Shown here: piece by piece, positions 1-10,423 of the stretch
How the letters are laid out: every line of letters begins with the position of its first letter
Numbering within the stretch: position 1 is the first letter of the stretch
Assembly: GCA_029204225.1 (NCBI GenBank)
Contig: CM055103.1
Span: 41,397,368 to 41,459,367 of the forward strand
Source of the DNA: Diphasiastrum complanatum
Taxonomy: Eukaryota > Streptophyta > Lycopodiopsida > Lycopodiales > Lycopodiaceae
DNA length: 62,000 nt
Reading direction: 5' to 3'
Position numbers and translations under genes: made by a program
The notes under the pieces: generated by a model
Seen by the model: the letters and a program-made list of their open reading frames with translations, nothing else
What the model was told of the DNA's origin: nothing
Databases searched by the model: none

Positions 1-412
1 GAGCAGAGGTTATGCTCTCTTCTTTGTCAGCGATTATTAGGAATGAACATATTGATTTCTGAGCAGAGGTTATGCTCTCTTCTCTGTTAGCGATGATTAG
101 GAATGAACACACTGATTTCTGCCACAAAAATGCGATTGGTTTTCAACTGGAGTGCCTTCAGATTTCAGTAGAAATGTGTGTGGATTTGGCACAGAAGTGC
201 GACTACTCAGAACGCTGGAAATTCTCTGTAGGTATGCTGGAATTGTAACTCTCTCAAGCAGTTCTGGCTCCACAAGTCAGAAGTGCGTGGACTTTTGATA
301 AAAAGGGAATTGCAACACTACCTCTATCCAGAAAAGTGCGATGGACAGCACTTCTGATGATGGAATTCATCTGTAGCAGCGATGAGTATTAAGGATATTT
401 CTCAACACAATG
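1..412. repeat. dispersed repeat R1, left copy, first part
   Basis: Begins with two tandem ~60-bp units (1-60 and 61-120) differing at a few bases. The same units occur about three times at 13675-13850, and the following ~290 bp match 13850-14132 almost base for base. The block contains many copies of a word like 'agtgcgatg'. No convincing protein frame was seen. It continues at 1377 after a segment absent from the other copy. Confidence 0.85.
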
Positions 413-1376
413 ATGGTGTTTTTTCTTTTCTCAGACAGTAGCCATGAATGAAACGATGGAGCAGAGGACTTAGTATCCAATAACTTTCTGTCAATGCTAA
501 GGGCAGCAGAGACTAAAACCGGATTTGTGAATGATGCTACTGACAGAAACATGATATAGTGTGATGTATGCCCTTAATAACAGGTGAGTAATGAGTGACT
601 CCAACTATGGTTTCAAAGACCACGATGGATGGCAATTCTCCTTTGGCTTAGAAATGTGACCCACAATAGTGAACATCTTAGCTAATTCGTGCTCAAAGGT
701 GCACTCAATACTTCCGTAGAGAGGCGATTGAAGAGAGTAATAAATAATCGTAGAAGTTGCCATCTTATGATCCAAACCTAATCCTCACATATGATGAAAA
801 ATTACAAGCACTCATAAGCAAGGAGCATGAGATCTCTATGACAACCTTACTCATAAAACTCACTATTGAAAACATCCATCACTCCACAATTGACCTCTCT
901 CAAACAAACTTTAAAGACAAAAGGTAATCATAACTGAAGATCATTCTCAACACACTATTGCAATAAATCCACTAACTTTCTCTTGAAGATGTGGAGTTGA
1001 ATTTCATAACTAAGCTCTCTCAAAAACTAGTAATCTCAAAAAGTAATGATCTCTCAAACCAATAACCTTCAAACTTGTAACTCTCTCAATGAGGAAAATC
1101 TCTAAGCTTTTATAGGAGATGGGGAGGGCCGCCACCTTGGAATGGAGCCAAAGTGGTGGTTAGCTCATAATCACACCATAGAAACTCTCTTTAATAGGCC
1201 CATGTGCTTTCGTCATGTATCTTCTACTCCCATTTAAGTGTGCAGATATCTTTTTATATTAATAAAAACCCGAGGTTACATAGATGAAATCATGCGTACA
1301 TCAGCCGAAATAAAACTTGATAGCCAATTCTAAGACTAATTTTATTTAAAAACTCTCTAGTTTTTTTTGGGCAAAT
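413..1376. other. ~964-bp segment absent from the right copy of R1
   Basis: The right copy of R1 runs straight from the sequence matching 401-412 into the sequence matching 1377 onward. This stretch is therefore either an insertion here or a deletion there. It is AT-rich and has no long reading frame, terminal inverted repeat or LTR that I can recognise. An insertion would fit a small non-autonomous element, but the sequence gives no direct proof. Confidence 0.6.
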
Positions 1377-1525
1377 TGGGACCCCTTCGGCATGGGCTAT
1401 ACTGGCCAAATCTTTGCCGGTCACACATTGATTTAATCAACTTATATTACAAACCATACAAGATATTGCATAAACCTTTGAAAATTAGCTCGATTTTGTG
1501 TGCTAAAAAATCGGCTAACACTTTG
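1377..1525. repeat. dispersed repeat R1, left copy, second part
   Basis: Matches 14131-14270 over about 145 bp with scattered substitutions, including the shared run 'gggaccccttcggcatg' and the shared ending 'aatcggctaaca'. Together with 1-412 it is one repeat copy interrupted by 413-1376. Confidence 0.8.
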
Positions 1526-2950
1526 GCGACTTCCATAGGGGATGTGGTCCCCACATAACAGACCCAGCAAAATTCTTCTTATAAGGACCTACGCAGGCTC
1601 AGTACACTCCATTGTGTAATGCTAGCTGCTCATTGTGAATTTCATGGTAATGTACTTTAGAAACATGGGTTCATAATTTCCTTATCCATTGGGCATGGAG
1701 TCTGGTTCTCAGCAACAATATCCAAGGCTATTGATTAAGCCCTAGAATCAAATAGTCACAGATCTTCATGGTACCTGCATCACATCCACCCCATGCATCT
1801 AGATTGACTTACGCTCTCACTCCCATATGATTTTCTATATGCCCATCTCAGATCCATGCATGTCGGGGATATGCTAATGCAATCTCTTAAAAAGGCAATA
1901 AATAATGGATGCAGTTGATGTCAATAAGTGTCTAGAGGTGTCGTCGGAAAGTGCCAATGAATGTATCTCTTTGTTATGCATTTCCCAGAAAGGGCTTTCG
2001 AAGACTCACCTTCATCTCTCAATTTTTTTCTTCTTCCATACATATATATATTTAGGTATATATATCACTCACTATCCCACTTGTAATGTTTTTCGTGTCC
2101 CCATTTTTTTTTCTCTGACCCACCCTATGCTCCTAAATTATGCACTCATGCCCCTCAATTCAAAATAAGATCAATGCCCATTTTTCTTTCCACAAAGTGC
2201 ATAATGCATGGTATGGATGCAATCATTCAAGCTTGCACCAAATGTTTCAAAACATTTTGTGTCTAAAATGATGTACGTGGTATGTTTGTATGAGAGGTTG
2301 TCACATGTCTTTGTATCATCACTAAACCATAATTTTCTTTTTCAATAAACGAATGTTAGAACACTAAACCATTAAATCTACAACTATAACTAAAAGATAA
2401 ATAAAAAAAATCAACTAAAAACTACCCTACTAACCCTCACCCACTAAGGACAAGGGTGGATTTTCATAACCTTATAAATCATCCAGCATCAATCTTATTG
2501 TCTGGATATCCGCCATGCATTTCAGCTCTAATAAAAAAAAAGCAAGTTTCATCCCTCTTATCTCTTTCAAATATGCAAGAAATTTCATAGGTGGACAAAA
2601 GGTGTGGATCCCATCCCAAAACTACTTGTTGATATGTATCTTGATGGTTGTCTTGATCATCCAAACTCAAAGGTGGAGGTAGAAAAATCTCATCGGTCAT
2701 GTTGAACAGTTTCAGATATTATCTAATTAACACAATGAGTTCCACATAGTATAAAATAAAATTGATCTTTAGATCCTCAAATTGTGGAGTATAAAATTTA
2801 TAGCATATCATCTTTTATATTCTTTCGGAACTAATTTCTAGAAAAGGACATCTTTCTCGTTCTCCTACTATGCCATTTTCCCAAACATTGCTTAACCTTT
2901 AGATGAGGGCGAGGCCCTACTTGGACTCTCAATCACCATTGACAATATGC
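1526..2950. other. AT-rich intergenic DNA, no gene recognised
   Basis: Only short frames with biased composition occur on either strand. None carries a motif I recognise. No LTR, terminal inverted repeat or RNA gene was seen. Confidence 0.5.
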
Positions 2951-3100
2951 TCTTTCATAGGGCTAATCATCTTCCTCTAAGGTCGTGTCCAAAATAGGAG
3001 ATACAACATCATAGGGCTAATCATCTTCCTATTCCATAGGGCTAATCATCTTCCGCTAAGGTCATATCCAAAATAGGAGATACGACATCATCTGCATCAT
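2951..3100. repeat. short tandem duplication
   Basis: The 20-base word 'catagggctaatcatcttcc' occurs at 2956, 3010 and 3035. The following ~35 bases (ending near 'aggagatac') occur after the first and third copies. This is a local tandem duplication of about 55-80 bp, probably inside old minus-strand retroelement sequence. Confidence 0.8.
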
Positions 3101-3127
3101 CCCCAGTACTCATCTAAAAAGCCATGT

Positions 3128-3700
3128 TTCTCATTCTAGGATAATATTGTAATTCAGCAACTTCCATGCACTCAGATCCTTCTTCATCGGTATCAGAGTC
3201 AGCATCATAAATCACCATTCTCTCATCCCATTTGAATGCTTTAGATAGCACCCCCTTGGTCTCTTCATCTATATGACCTCCGATCAGGGGTATAGGTTCT
3301 TCTATTCAATAGTCATCAAGGATGACCCGTTTCTAGGCTCAATGTCCTTGGAGTCTACTAGCCACTTACTTGCTTCCTCACACTCTTCATCAGAAGTGTC
3401 TGTCCGTACCCTATCTTGGGTTACCCTCAGCCCTTTCTCCTCTATGAGTGTTTCTGCCAAGTTTATCGGGGTTTTCTCTCCTTTCATTCTAATCACATCA
3501 CCTTGAGAGATCATGCTACGATCAATTTGGGATTGACTCAAATTTTGTCTGGACTCAAGTACTTTCTCATTTATGATATCATGGCTTATCGGCTCGTGTA
3601 CTTGATTTTTGGTATTCAAATCATTCTTCCATGGACAAACATTCATTCTTTGAATGGTCACACTTCCTGCAATATCTGCAAAAGGTTTTTGGATATGCAA
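3128..3700 (-). pseudogene. unrecognised retroelement-like frame, minus strand
   Basis: A 133-codon open frame (3700-3302) is rich in charged residues and includes the string NEKVLESRQNLSQSQIDRS. It is followed toward lower coordinates by a second open stretch with an acidic DADSDTDEEGSECMEV segment near 3205-3165. I recognise no domain. The acidic, low-hydrophobic composition fits a linker or gag-like part of a plant gypsy element. The frame ends a few bases before the copia LTR that begins at 3712, so the copia element may have inserted into it. The plus-strand frame here is its shadow. The assignment is weak. Confidence 0.3.
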
Positions 3701-3711
3701 GAGTTAAAATA

Positions 3712-3852
3712 GCAATGATCGACTTATACAGTGCTTTCTAATTTTGACGGTACCACGTGTGCTCAGTTCTAGAATTACCGGGCCGTCTTTCTTTTACGAG
3801 TGCTCTTAAGCAACTTTATCTTTGTACTTGCTTATCAATGTGAATATACAAA
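3712..3852 (+). repeat. copia LTR, 5' portion
   Basis: Matches the reverse complement of 53395-53535 and of 27515-27655, for example 'caatgatcgacttata', 'gtgctcagttctagaatta' and 'cttatcaatgtgaatata'. The match stops at 3852, where the other copies continue with 'cagtttgtgggagag', so the LTR is truncated here. Confidence 0.85.
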
Positions 3853-4379
3853 CAGCCTAGATAGCTGGATGTTTTTCTGACAAGGGTTTGTCATAAAGAA
3901 AATCATGGATTTCTCTCTAGAGACAACATTTTTGGTTGTTGTAAAGACCTGTAGTAGGGCGCCCTGGTGAGGAAAAGTGGCTACCAAGAGGCCACTAATA
4001 GCCGTGGATAATTTAATGCACTGGATTAGGATTATGGATCAGGATTAAGCAGGGCGTAGAAACCCTACTCAAGCCACCATTTTTTCTTGAGGAAGAAGAA
4101 TTAGAGAAGGAAAGGCACGAGCTAGCTCACGTGGTGCAAGGAGAAAAGAGCCATAGCGTATAAGAGTGGCTCGTGCTTCTAAGATCGAGGTTGGGTGCGT
4201 AGAAATAACCATGACTGTAGGATCAAACTTTTCCTTGATAAACGGTCAAGATTACAAGCTGTGTTGGCCGTAGGATCAAGATAAATGGCCATGATCAGAT
4301 TGAAAGGACCTAAGGGCTTTTGAGATCCAAATTAGACTTCAATTTCATTAAAAATCTTCAATTTGAAAGAGGAGTTGGG

Positions 4380-5160
4380 TCCTGACTTTTAGGAAGAGTA
4401 AAATCTTCTCAAAGTGAAAAGAAAGGTTCAAAAACTAAAAGTGCCTCGTAGAGAGCATTGTCCTTGATCAACCTTTCAGTAAAAGACCATGTGATCACCC
4501 ACATAAGTGATGTCACGACAGTTAGGGGAGCTTGGGAAGCTCTTAGAATGCAATTTCAAACTTGCAATCCAGCTCGAGCCATGTTCTTGAGGTCGAGATT
4601 GAACACAATCAGGATGGAAGAAGGCGAATTGGTGGGATCTTTCTTCACCATGATAAAGGAGCTGAGAGATTAACTTGTGGCAATTGGAGAACCAATTAGA
4701 GACATTGAATTGGTACATACCACTATGAGCGGTGTTTCAGAAGGTCTACAAATGTTCGTGAGCGGCATTGCTTCGAGGGAGAGATTGCCTACACGGAATC
4801 ATGTTGCAGGAAGAGCAGCGCTATGAGTTGGTGAAGTCAAGGCAAACTCCATAGGATGATCAAGAATTGCTTGCTAAAGGCAAGCATAAAGGGTGGAAGA
4901 GGATTCCTAAGAAATCCAAGGGAGATGATGACAAGGGAGAGTCGCCATCCAAGGAAGATGATGACGAGGGAGAGTCGCCATCAAAGATGAAAAGGAAGAA
5001 GAAAGGCAAATGTTAGTATTGCCACAAATCGGGTCATTGGGCACGTGAATGTTACAAAAAGAAAGCGAACATAAAGGTGGGCAAAGTGAAACAACAAAGC
5101 AACATTGCTGAAGATGATGGAGAAGATGACAAGACAAGTGTCTTCTCATCGACATTGGCA
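4380..5160 (+). pseudogene. copia gag pseudogene
   Basis: Gag is the capsid/nucleocapsid protein that packages element RNA. The frame contains copia gag signatures (INLSVKDHVITHISD near 4465-4510, RLNTIRMEEGELVGSFF near 4600-4650), then hits a stop at 4672. It continues as ELVHTTMSGVSEGLQMFVSG after an in-frame stop. The zinc knuckle near 5010-5055 reads C-stop-YCHKSGHWAREC, so the CCHC motif itself carries a stop. A 33-bp tandem duplication (about 4917-4985) lies in the acidic/lysine-rich linker before the knuckle. Several stops and shifts make it non-functional. Confidence 0.8.
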
Positions 5161-5812
5161 TCTTAGGTTGATGATGGTGCCAAATGGTTCATAGATTCAG
5201 GCGCCACAAGGCATATGACTGGAGAATGTGATTGGTTTGAGAAATTCTCGCCAATCCATGATGGGGACAAGGTCACACAAGCCAATGGGGAGGAATGCCA
5301 AATACAGGGTGTTGGCAATGTACTTGTGTAGTTTTTTTATGGTAAAATTAAGAATATCCCTAATGTGCTTTATGTTCCCGGACTCAAAAAGAGTTTGCTT
5401 TCTGTTGGTGTGATGGCAAATCAACATCTTAAGGTTGAGTTTGTCAAGGATGGATGCCTAATGAAGGATATGAACCACAACCATAAGGTGGTAGTGAAAG
5501 GTTATAGAGATAGTAACTGTGGCCTTTATAAATTGGATGCTGCAAAACCAGGTGAATATGGTTTGGCTACCTCAACAATATCACAATTTGAGTTGTGGCA
5601 CAGGAGACTTGGTCACTTAAACTATAGGAGCTTAGGATTGATGGCGAAGCTGAAGATGGTAACAGGATTACCAACACTACAAGATGATCATCACGCCATA
5701 TGTGAAGGATGTGTTATGGGAAAGCATCACTGGGAGACATTAAAAAAAGGTGGAGCTGCAAGAGCTAAGAAATCGTTGGAACTTATTCACAACGACATGT
5801 GCCTTGTCTGAT
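5161..5812 (+). pseudogene. copia protease and GAG pre-integrase fragment
   Basis: The aspartic protease active-site region WFIDSGATRHMTG is readable at about 5187-5225; the catalytic Asp is in IDSG. After a frame change, an open frame at 5365-5811 carries the GAG pre-integrase/integrase N-terminal zinc-binding domain: LWHRRLGHLNYRSLG (His pair) and ICEGCVMGKHH (Cys pair), about residues 77-118 of that frame. It ends at LIHNDMC, where integrase core should continue (normally '...HSDVCGP'), and runs directly into LTR sequence. The integrase catalytic core, RT and RNase H are therefore deleted. Confidence 0.85.
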
Positions 5813-5872
5813 TGCACTTGATGTTGTGCTGTGGTGATTGATTCGATCGAGTTTTTAAACTGTATTCTCAAC
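5806..5872 (+). repeat. copia LTR, 3' tail
   Basis: Matches the reverse complement of 53285-53345 (shared 'gattgattcgatcgag' and 'tttttaaactgtattctcaa'). It is the remaining end of the 3' LTR of copia element 1. Confidence 0.85.
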
Positions 5873-5875
5873 TGC

Positions 5876-7037
5876 AGGTGTATTTCCCCCTACAAAAGTG
5901 GGAGTATTAATTGGTGGAGTCTTCAAACTAGAGACATTTTTGCATTGTACTGGCCCTTTTTTGACCAAAGTAATATCAGGTACCCTACGTGGTTGTGGTG
6001 TGAAATCTGATACTCGTGTATCTGATTCTTGATCATCTCTAAACATGTGTTGACTTCTATGAGAAATTGAGGTCTCTATTGTCCTTGTAGTATTTCTAGA
6101 CCCGTATGTGTCAATATAAGCTCGTTCTATATTGTAGGCGATAGTCACAGCCTCCTCAGCAGAAAAAAAATCCAGATTGGCGTACAACCAACTGTACCTC
6201 ACTTCACAATCCTCCTAGAAAACAATCAAGTACTAGTTTTGAGGGTAATTCCATTGAAAGGCTTAGGTTCAGCTGGCGACTAACTCTCTCAATCGTCTAG
6301 TGTATTGATCTACATCTTTAGTAGAATCTTGTTGTATTGTAGATAGTGCAAACATCATACTATCTACATTGTGATTGACTTTGAATTCTGTCAAGAATTC
6401 CTAATAGAACTCTTCAAGTGTAGTCATAGAGGCCTTAGCGAGATTTTTGTACCATCTCCTGGCTGTTCCTACCAAGGTATCAGCAAACAACATCAGTCTA
6501 TGAGCAGGGTTAAAAAATCTATTGATAAGACATAAGCATCTCAAAATCATCAATGTGATTGCATGCATCCTCATCACCTGTACCATGGAATAGGAGTAGT
6601 GATTCTTGTATTTTTGGTATTGCCTCGGTGTCATCGGGAACAACTATTGGCTCAGTGACTCTTTTCACCCTACGTGTAATAAGTCCAAGAATAGGGGTTT
6701 GTATCACTGGATTATTTCGAAAGAGATTGTCATCTTCTTTTAGAGCTATGTTTTTCATATCAGATACTATCTCTTCAAGTTTTTCATCCACCATGGTCTC
6801 ATCATCGAATATCACAATTTTATTTTCAGTTGGTGGACTATTAATCAACTCATTGAGACTCACTTCGAGCTCCTCTTCTGTCATAAATTCCTCAAAATTG
6901 TATTTCAAATTCTCATCTATACATTGTTCTGAAGATTCTTGTATCAATACTTCTGGCCTAATGTCATTCAGACTAGGATCAAAAGAGATCACTCTTTCCA
7001 TGATGGAATCAAGTGGCTCAAATTTACTCAACCGTGG
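5876..7037 (-). pseudogene. gypsy gag, C-terminal part
   Basis: The upper open stretch (7031-6519) has an acidic region (EELEVSLNELINSPP) and ends with LLFHGTGDEDACNHIDDFEM. A frameshift leads into ADTLVGTARRWYKNLAKASM (6500-6435), followed by LEEFY-stop. This matches the retrotransposon gag pattern: a folded capsid region ending in A-x-x-WY-x-x-L and followed by a segment that starts 'F..eF'. A further open stretch at 6202-5855 has basic/Ser-Thr residues but no zinc knuckle. At least one frameshift and several stops are present. The reading connects upstream with 10424 onward once the inserted chromovirus is ignored. Confidence 0.75.
7033..7037. repeat. target-site duplication of the chromovirus (pair at 10419-10423)
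   Basis: The five bases before the 5' LTR are CGTGG and the five after the 3' LTR are TGTGG. They match at four of five positions, the mismatch being a C/T next to G as expected from methyl-cytosine decay. A 5-bp duplication is typical of Ty3/gypsy integration. Confidence 0.75.
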
Positions 7038-7395
7038 TGTTACGAGCTCGTAACCAGTGCCAAACCCTAGAGAACACAGATAGGTCAGATACCACAGTCA
7101 TGGTCGTGTCCAACGTACATGACCAACAGGACAAGACAGTGTGAGTAGTGTGCCCCAGCACGGTCCATAGCCATGGCGGGCCTAACACAGTCTAGGGACC
7201 CTGTCAACAGGATAGGGCCCCTAGTTGGGTCCCGACGTGCAGTCGGCCAAGTCAGTGCCACGTGGCCGACACTTGGCAGTAGCATGCTACCAGTCCTCAC
7301 ACTGGGCTTGGAGGAGCTTACTCTATATCAGGGAGTAGGCAAGGTTGGGTGGATCAGTTAGTGTTTGCCCTATTGTGGTGTTAGGACTTATTACA
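7038..7395 (+). repeat. chromovirus 5' LTR
   Basis: 358 bp, begins TGTTACGAGCTCG and ends TTACA, with canonical TG...CA ends. Compared with 10069-10418 it shows about 16 substitutions by eye and one 8-bp indel ('cttggagg' at about 7308-7317 is absent from the 3' LTR). It contains a palindromic 'ccacgtgg' at about 7259-7266 (a G-box-like core) and would supply promoter and polyadenylation signals. Confidence 0.92.
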
Positions 7396-7396
7396 C

Positions 7397-7409
7397 TGGT
7401 ATCAGAGCT
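7397..7409 (+). promoter_or_regulatory. primer-binding site (tRNA-iMet type)
   Basis: TGGTATCAGAGCT follows the LTR end after one base. It is complementary to the 3' end of plant initiator methionine tRNA, the usual primer for minus-strand synthesis in many plant LTR elements. Confidence 0.9.
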
Positions 7410-7410
7410 A

Positions 7411-8495
7411 AGTTTTTCAGTAAAATAGACCTCAGATCGGGATATCATCAAGTCCGTATAAAATCGGAAGATGTATCGAAAACAGCTTTTAGGACTCGTC
7501 ACGGTCATTATGAATTTAAGGTGATGCCATTTGGGCTCACAAATGCTCCAGCTACCTTTATGACCTTGATGTATAGTGTCCTCAGACCATACTTGGATAA
7601 GTTTGTAGTCGTATTTCTAGATGACATCCTCATTTACAGCAAAACGAGGAAGGAGCATCTAAAACACCTCAGAAAGGTGTTTCGACTGCTCAGAAAGCAT
7701 AAGCTCTATGCTAAACAATCCAAGTGTGAATTCTTCGTTGAAGAAGTAGCATATTTGGGTCACATTATCTCTTCAGATGGGATTAAGATGGACCCAAATA
7801 AGGTTAAAGCCATACTCAGTTGGCTGAGACCTCAGAATATTTTGGAACTTTAGATCTTTCTTGGTTTGGCGGGATATTACAGACGATTTGTCAAGGAGTA
7901 TGCTCAGATAGCAGTTCCTATGACAAATCTCCTTAAGGGGAAGGGAAAGGAGTTCATTTGGGAGTCCGCACAGCAGGAGAGCTTTGATGCTCTCAAAACA
8001 GCCTTAGCTACAGCACCAGTTTTAAAAGTCGTCGACCCCAATCAGCCATTTGTGATCGAAACAGATGCTAGCGACTTTGCAGTGGGTGCTGTGCTAACTC
8101 AGGGCGGACGACCAGTTGCGTTCGAGAGTAAAAAACTCGAGCCAGTTCAAACTAGGTACAATGCCTATGAAAAGGAACTCTTTTCTATAGTACATGCCCT
8201 TAAGACTTGGAGGCATTGTTTGTATGGTGCCAAATTTGAGGTCCTGACAGACCATGAGAGTCTCAGATATCTTTGCAATCAACCTGAGCTTAGAGGTCAG
8301 AAAGCTCATTGGGCAGAGTTGATGCAAGAGTTTGACATGTCTATCAGATATAGGCATGGAAAATTCAATACAGTAGTAGATGCCCTTAGCAGAATGCCTA
8401 TGATAAACGAGCTGAGTTTTACTCAGATTCGTAATGAGTTACTCGAGTCCTTGAGAGGGAAATGCCAGCATGATGCATTCTTCTCTATTATCTAG
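7411..8495 (+). pseudogene. gypsy reverse transcriptase (C-terminal part) and RNase H
   Basis: RT and RNase H copy the element RNA into DNA and remove the RNA. RT is entered at [15 protein letters not shown], so fingers and the first part of the palm are missing. The catalytic motif [10 protein letters not shown] is at 7614-7643 and [12 protein letters not shown] at about 7750. A stop at 7851 (after NILEL) is followed by IFLGLAGYYRRFVKEY in another frame. RNase H follows with FVIETDASDFAVGAVL (first Asp), YEKELFSIVHALKTWRH (Glu), VLTDHESLRYL and NTVVDALSRM (further acidic residues). It ends in a stop at 8495 before integrase. At least one frameshift/stop in RT and the missing N-terminus make it inactive. 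Confidence 0.92.
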
Positions 8496-9740
8496 AACTC
8501 AGTCCAGAACAGACAGTTACAGACTCTAGAACCAGTTCTCAGGGCTGGTGCCAGTTCATCCAAGAATACGACAGCTTCCGTTGAGGATGATGATGAGTCC
8601 GAGTATACGTCATCAGATGACGTTGAGGATTCTGAGCCTGTATTACCCAAGCAAACCCCAGTGGTTGAGGGTCAGTTGACTCAAGGATTCAAATGAAAAC
8701 AATATTCCATTTAGGATGAGTACTTGCTCTATAGAGATAGAGTATGTGTCCCCAATTCAGAGGATTATAGGCAGTAGGTCCTATATGAATGTCATGACAA
8801 TCCTAGCACGGGACACCCAGGCATACAGAAGACCTATGAGCTTCTTCGTAGGCAATTTTTCTGGCCCAGTATGAAAAAGGACGTCCATCAATATGTAACC
8901 AGTTGCTAGAAATGTCAAGTAAATAAAGCAGAGCGTTTAAAGGCAAGAGGGTTGTTGCATCCCTTAGAAATACCAGCTGGTAAATGGGAGAGTATCTCCA
9001 TGGATTTTATAGTAGGCCTGCCTAAAACCCAAAAGGGTGATGATGCTATATGGGTCACAGTTGACCGTCTGACCAAAATGGCTCATTTCATTCTGACCAA
9101 AACAACTGTTAGAGCTCCAGAGTTAGCGAGGTTGTTTGTAGACAGGCTATTTAAATTGTACGGTCTACCTTCCAACATAGTCAGCGACCAGGACAATAAG
9201 TTTACTGGAAATTTTTGGAGGGCAGTATTCCATCATCTCCATACTAAACTTAATATGAGTACCACCGACCATCCACAGACGGACGGTCAAACAGAAAGAG
9301 TAAATCAAGTGCTGGAGGATATGCTTCGTGCATACGTCAGCAAGAAGCAGACTAATTGGGAGGAGTATCTCTCGATATTAGAGTTTGCTTACAACAGTAC
9401 CAAACATTCAGCTACGGGATACAGCCCATTTATGTTGATGTACAGTTTTCAGCCACGCTCACCCACAGCTGTAGGGTTCAAACAAGAAAAAGATGAAGCA
9501 GCCAGAAACGTTTTAGAGGACCTAAACCAGATGATAGAACATGCTGAGCGTAGCATTAGACAGTCCCAGGATCGAGCCAGGCATTATGCAGATCCACACA
9601 GACGGGATGTGCAGTTATCCACTGGTGAGAAAGTCTACTTGAGATCTCAGTTGACTCTAAAACTCTCAAATCAGGAGTGTGTGCTAAGTTGTCTCCAAGG
9701 TATTGTGGTCCCTTTACCATCAGTAGGAGACTAGGCGAGG
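8496..9740 (+). pseudogene. gypsy integrase
   Basis: After a stop-interrupted acidic linker (8560-8640), the H2C2 zinc-binding region is readable at about 8785-8920 (STGHPGIQKTYELLRRQFFW, then C-stop-KC), with a stop inside the Cys pair. The DDE core is open from 8952: MDFIVGLP (first Asp, 9000), NIVSDQDNKFTGNFW (second Asp) and HPQTDGQTERVNQVLED (Glu), so the catalytic triad is preserved. The later GPY/F-like region continues in a second frame at 9677 (KLSPRYCGPFTI). Integrase would insert the cDNA; here it is broken by stops in the zinc finger and a frameshift near 9680. Confidence 0.92.
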
Positions 9741-10057
9741 TCACCTATGAACTAGAACTCCCACACAACAGTAAGGTTTTTCCAGTCTTTCATGTAAGTC
9801 AGTTACGAAAAGCCTTAACCAGATCAGACAATCTGGTAGGGGACAGTGTTCTAGTTCTCCCATTGGATCCTCAACAACCTCCACATGAACCAGAGGAGAT
9901 TCTTGATAGTAGAGAGACGCAGACTCGTCATACTCTATACCGAGAATATATGGTCAAGTGGAATGATCAGCCTGTTGAGAATGCCACTTGGGAAAGAGGC
10001 AGCGTCCTTCGCAAGATTTTTCCAGACTTTGTCTTAGAGGACCAAGGCGGTTCTTAA
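9677..10057 (+). pseudogene. integrase C-terminus with chromodomain
   Basis: An open frame of 126 codons begins in the integrase C-terminal barrel (SPRYCGPFTISRRLGEVTYE, FPVFHVSQLRK). It ends in a chromodomain: PEEILDSRE, REYMVKWNDQPVENATWE and FPDFV (about residues 72-121). The aromatic Tyr/Trp positions of the methyl-lysine-binding cage region (Y-M-V-K-W and A-T-W-E) are retained. Chromodomains of chromoviruses direct integration to modified histones. The frame stops 12 bp before the polypurine tract, the normal distance. Confidence 0.9.
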
Positions 10058-10068
10058 GGGGGAGGGAG
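10055..10068 (+). promoter_or_regulatory. polypurine tract
   Basis: 'aagggggagggag' immediately precedes the TG of the 3' LTR at 10069. This is the expected plus-strand priming site. Confidence 0.9.
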
Positions 10069-10418
10069 TGTTATGAGCTCGTAACCAGTGCCGAACCCTA
10101 GATAACACAGATAGGTCAGATACCACAGTCAGGGTCGTGTCCAGCATACATGACCAACAGGGCAAGACAGTGTGAGTAGTGTGCCCCAGCACGGTCCATA
10201 GCCATGGCGGGCCTAACACAGCCTAGGGACTCTATCAGCAGGATAGGGCCCCCAGTTGGGTCCCGACGTGCAGTCGGCCACGTCAGTGCCACGTGGCCGA
10301 CACTTGGCAGTAGCATGCTACCAGTCCTCACACTGGGGGCTTACTCTATATCAGGGAGTAGGCAAGGTTGGGTGGATCAGTTAGTGTTTGCCCTACTGTG
10401 GTGTTAGGACATATTACA
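10069..10418 (+). repeat. chromovirus 3' LTR
   Basis: 350 bp, TGTTATGAGCTCG to TTACA. Collinear with the 5' LTR except for point changes and the 8-bp gap near 10338. Followed by the TSD copy TGTGG. Confidence 0.92.
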
Positions 10419-10423
10419 TGTGG

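Larger units (their letters stand above)
3712..5872 (+). mobile_element. Ty1/copia element 1, internally deleted
   Basis: Order on the plus strand: LTR head (3712-3852), leader (3853-4440), degenerate gag, protease, GAG pre-integrase domain, then directly the last ~65 bp of an LTR (5806-5872). Most of integrase and all of RT and RNase H are missing. The leader is related to those at 22500-22920 and 52380-52600 (shared words around 'attaaaaatyttcaa' and 'cagttcaaaaac'). It therefore belongs to the same copia family as the elements at 22.3-24.3 kb and 48.8-53.5 kb. It cannot encode a complete polyprotein. Confidence 0.85.
7038..10418 (+). mobile_element. chromovirus (Ty3/gypsy), internally deleted, nested insertion
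   Basis: 3.38-kb element with 5' LTR (7038-7395), PBS, RT-RNase H, integrase, chromodomain, polypurine tract and 3' LTR (10069-10418). Only one or two bases separate the PBS from the middle of the RT domain, so gag, protease and the N-terminal half of RT were removed precisely there. The C-terminal chromodomain places it in the chromovirus lineage, whose members are known to target heterochromatin. It is non-autonomous. Several in-frame stops lie in the remaining pol. Confidence 0.92.

Noticed and set aside
3800-3852. Copia element 1 as a simple solo LTR split by an insertion
   Set aside because: The sequence between the LTR head and tail is copia leader, gag and protease in the right order, so an internally deleted element is simpler.
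6559-7053. 164-codon plus-strand frame opposite the gypsy gag
   Set aside because: Antisense shadow of the minus-strand gag region, which has recognisable gag motifs.
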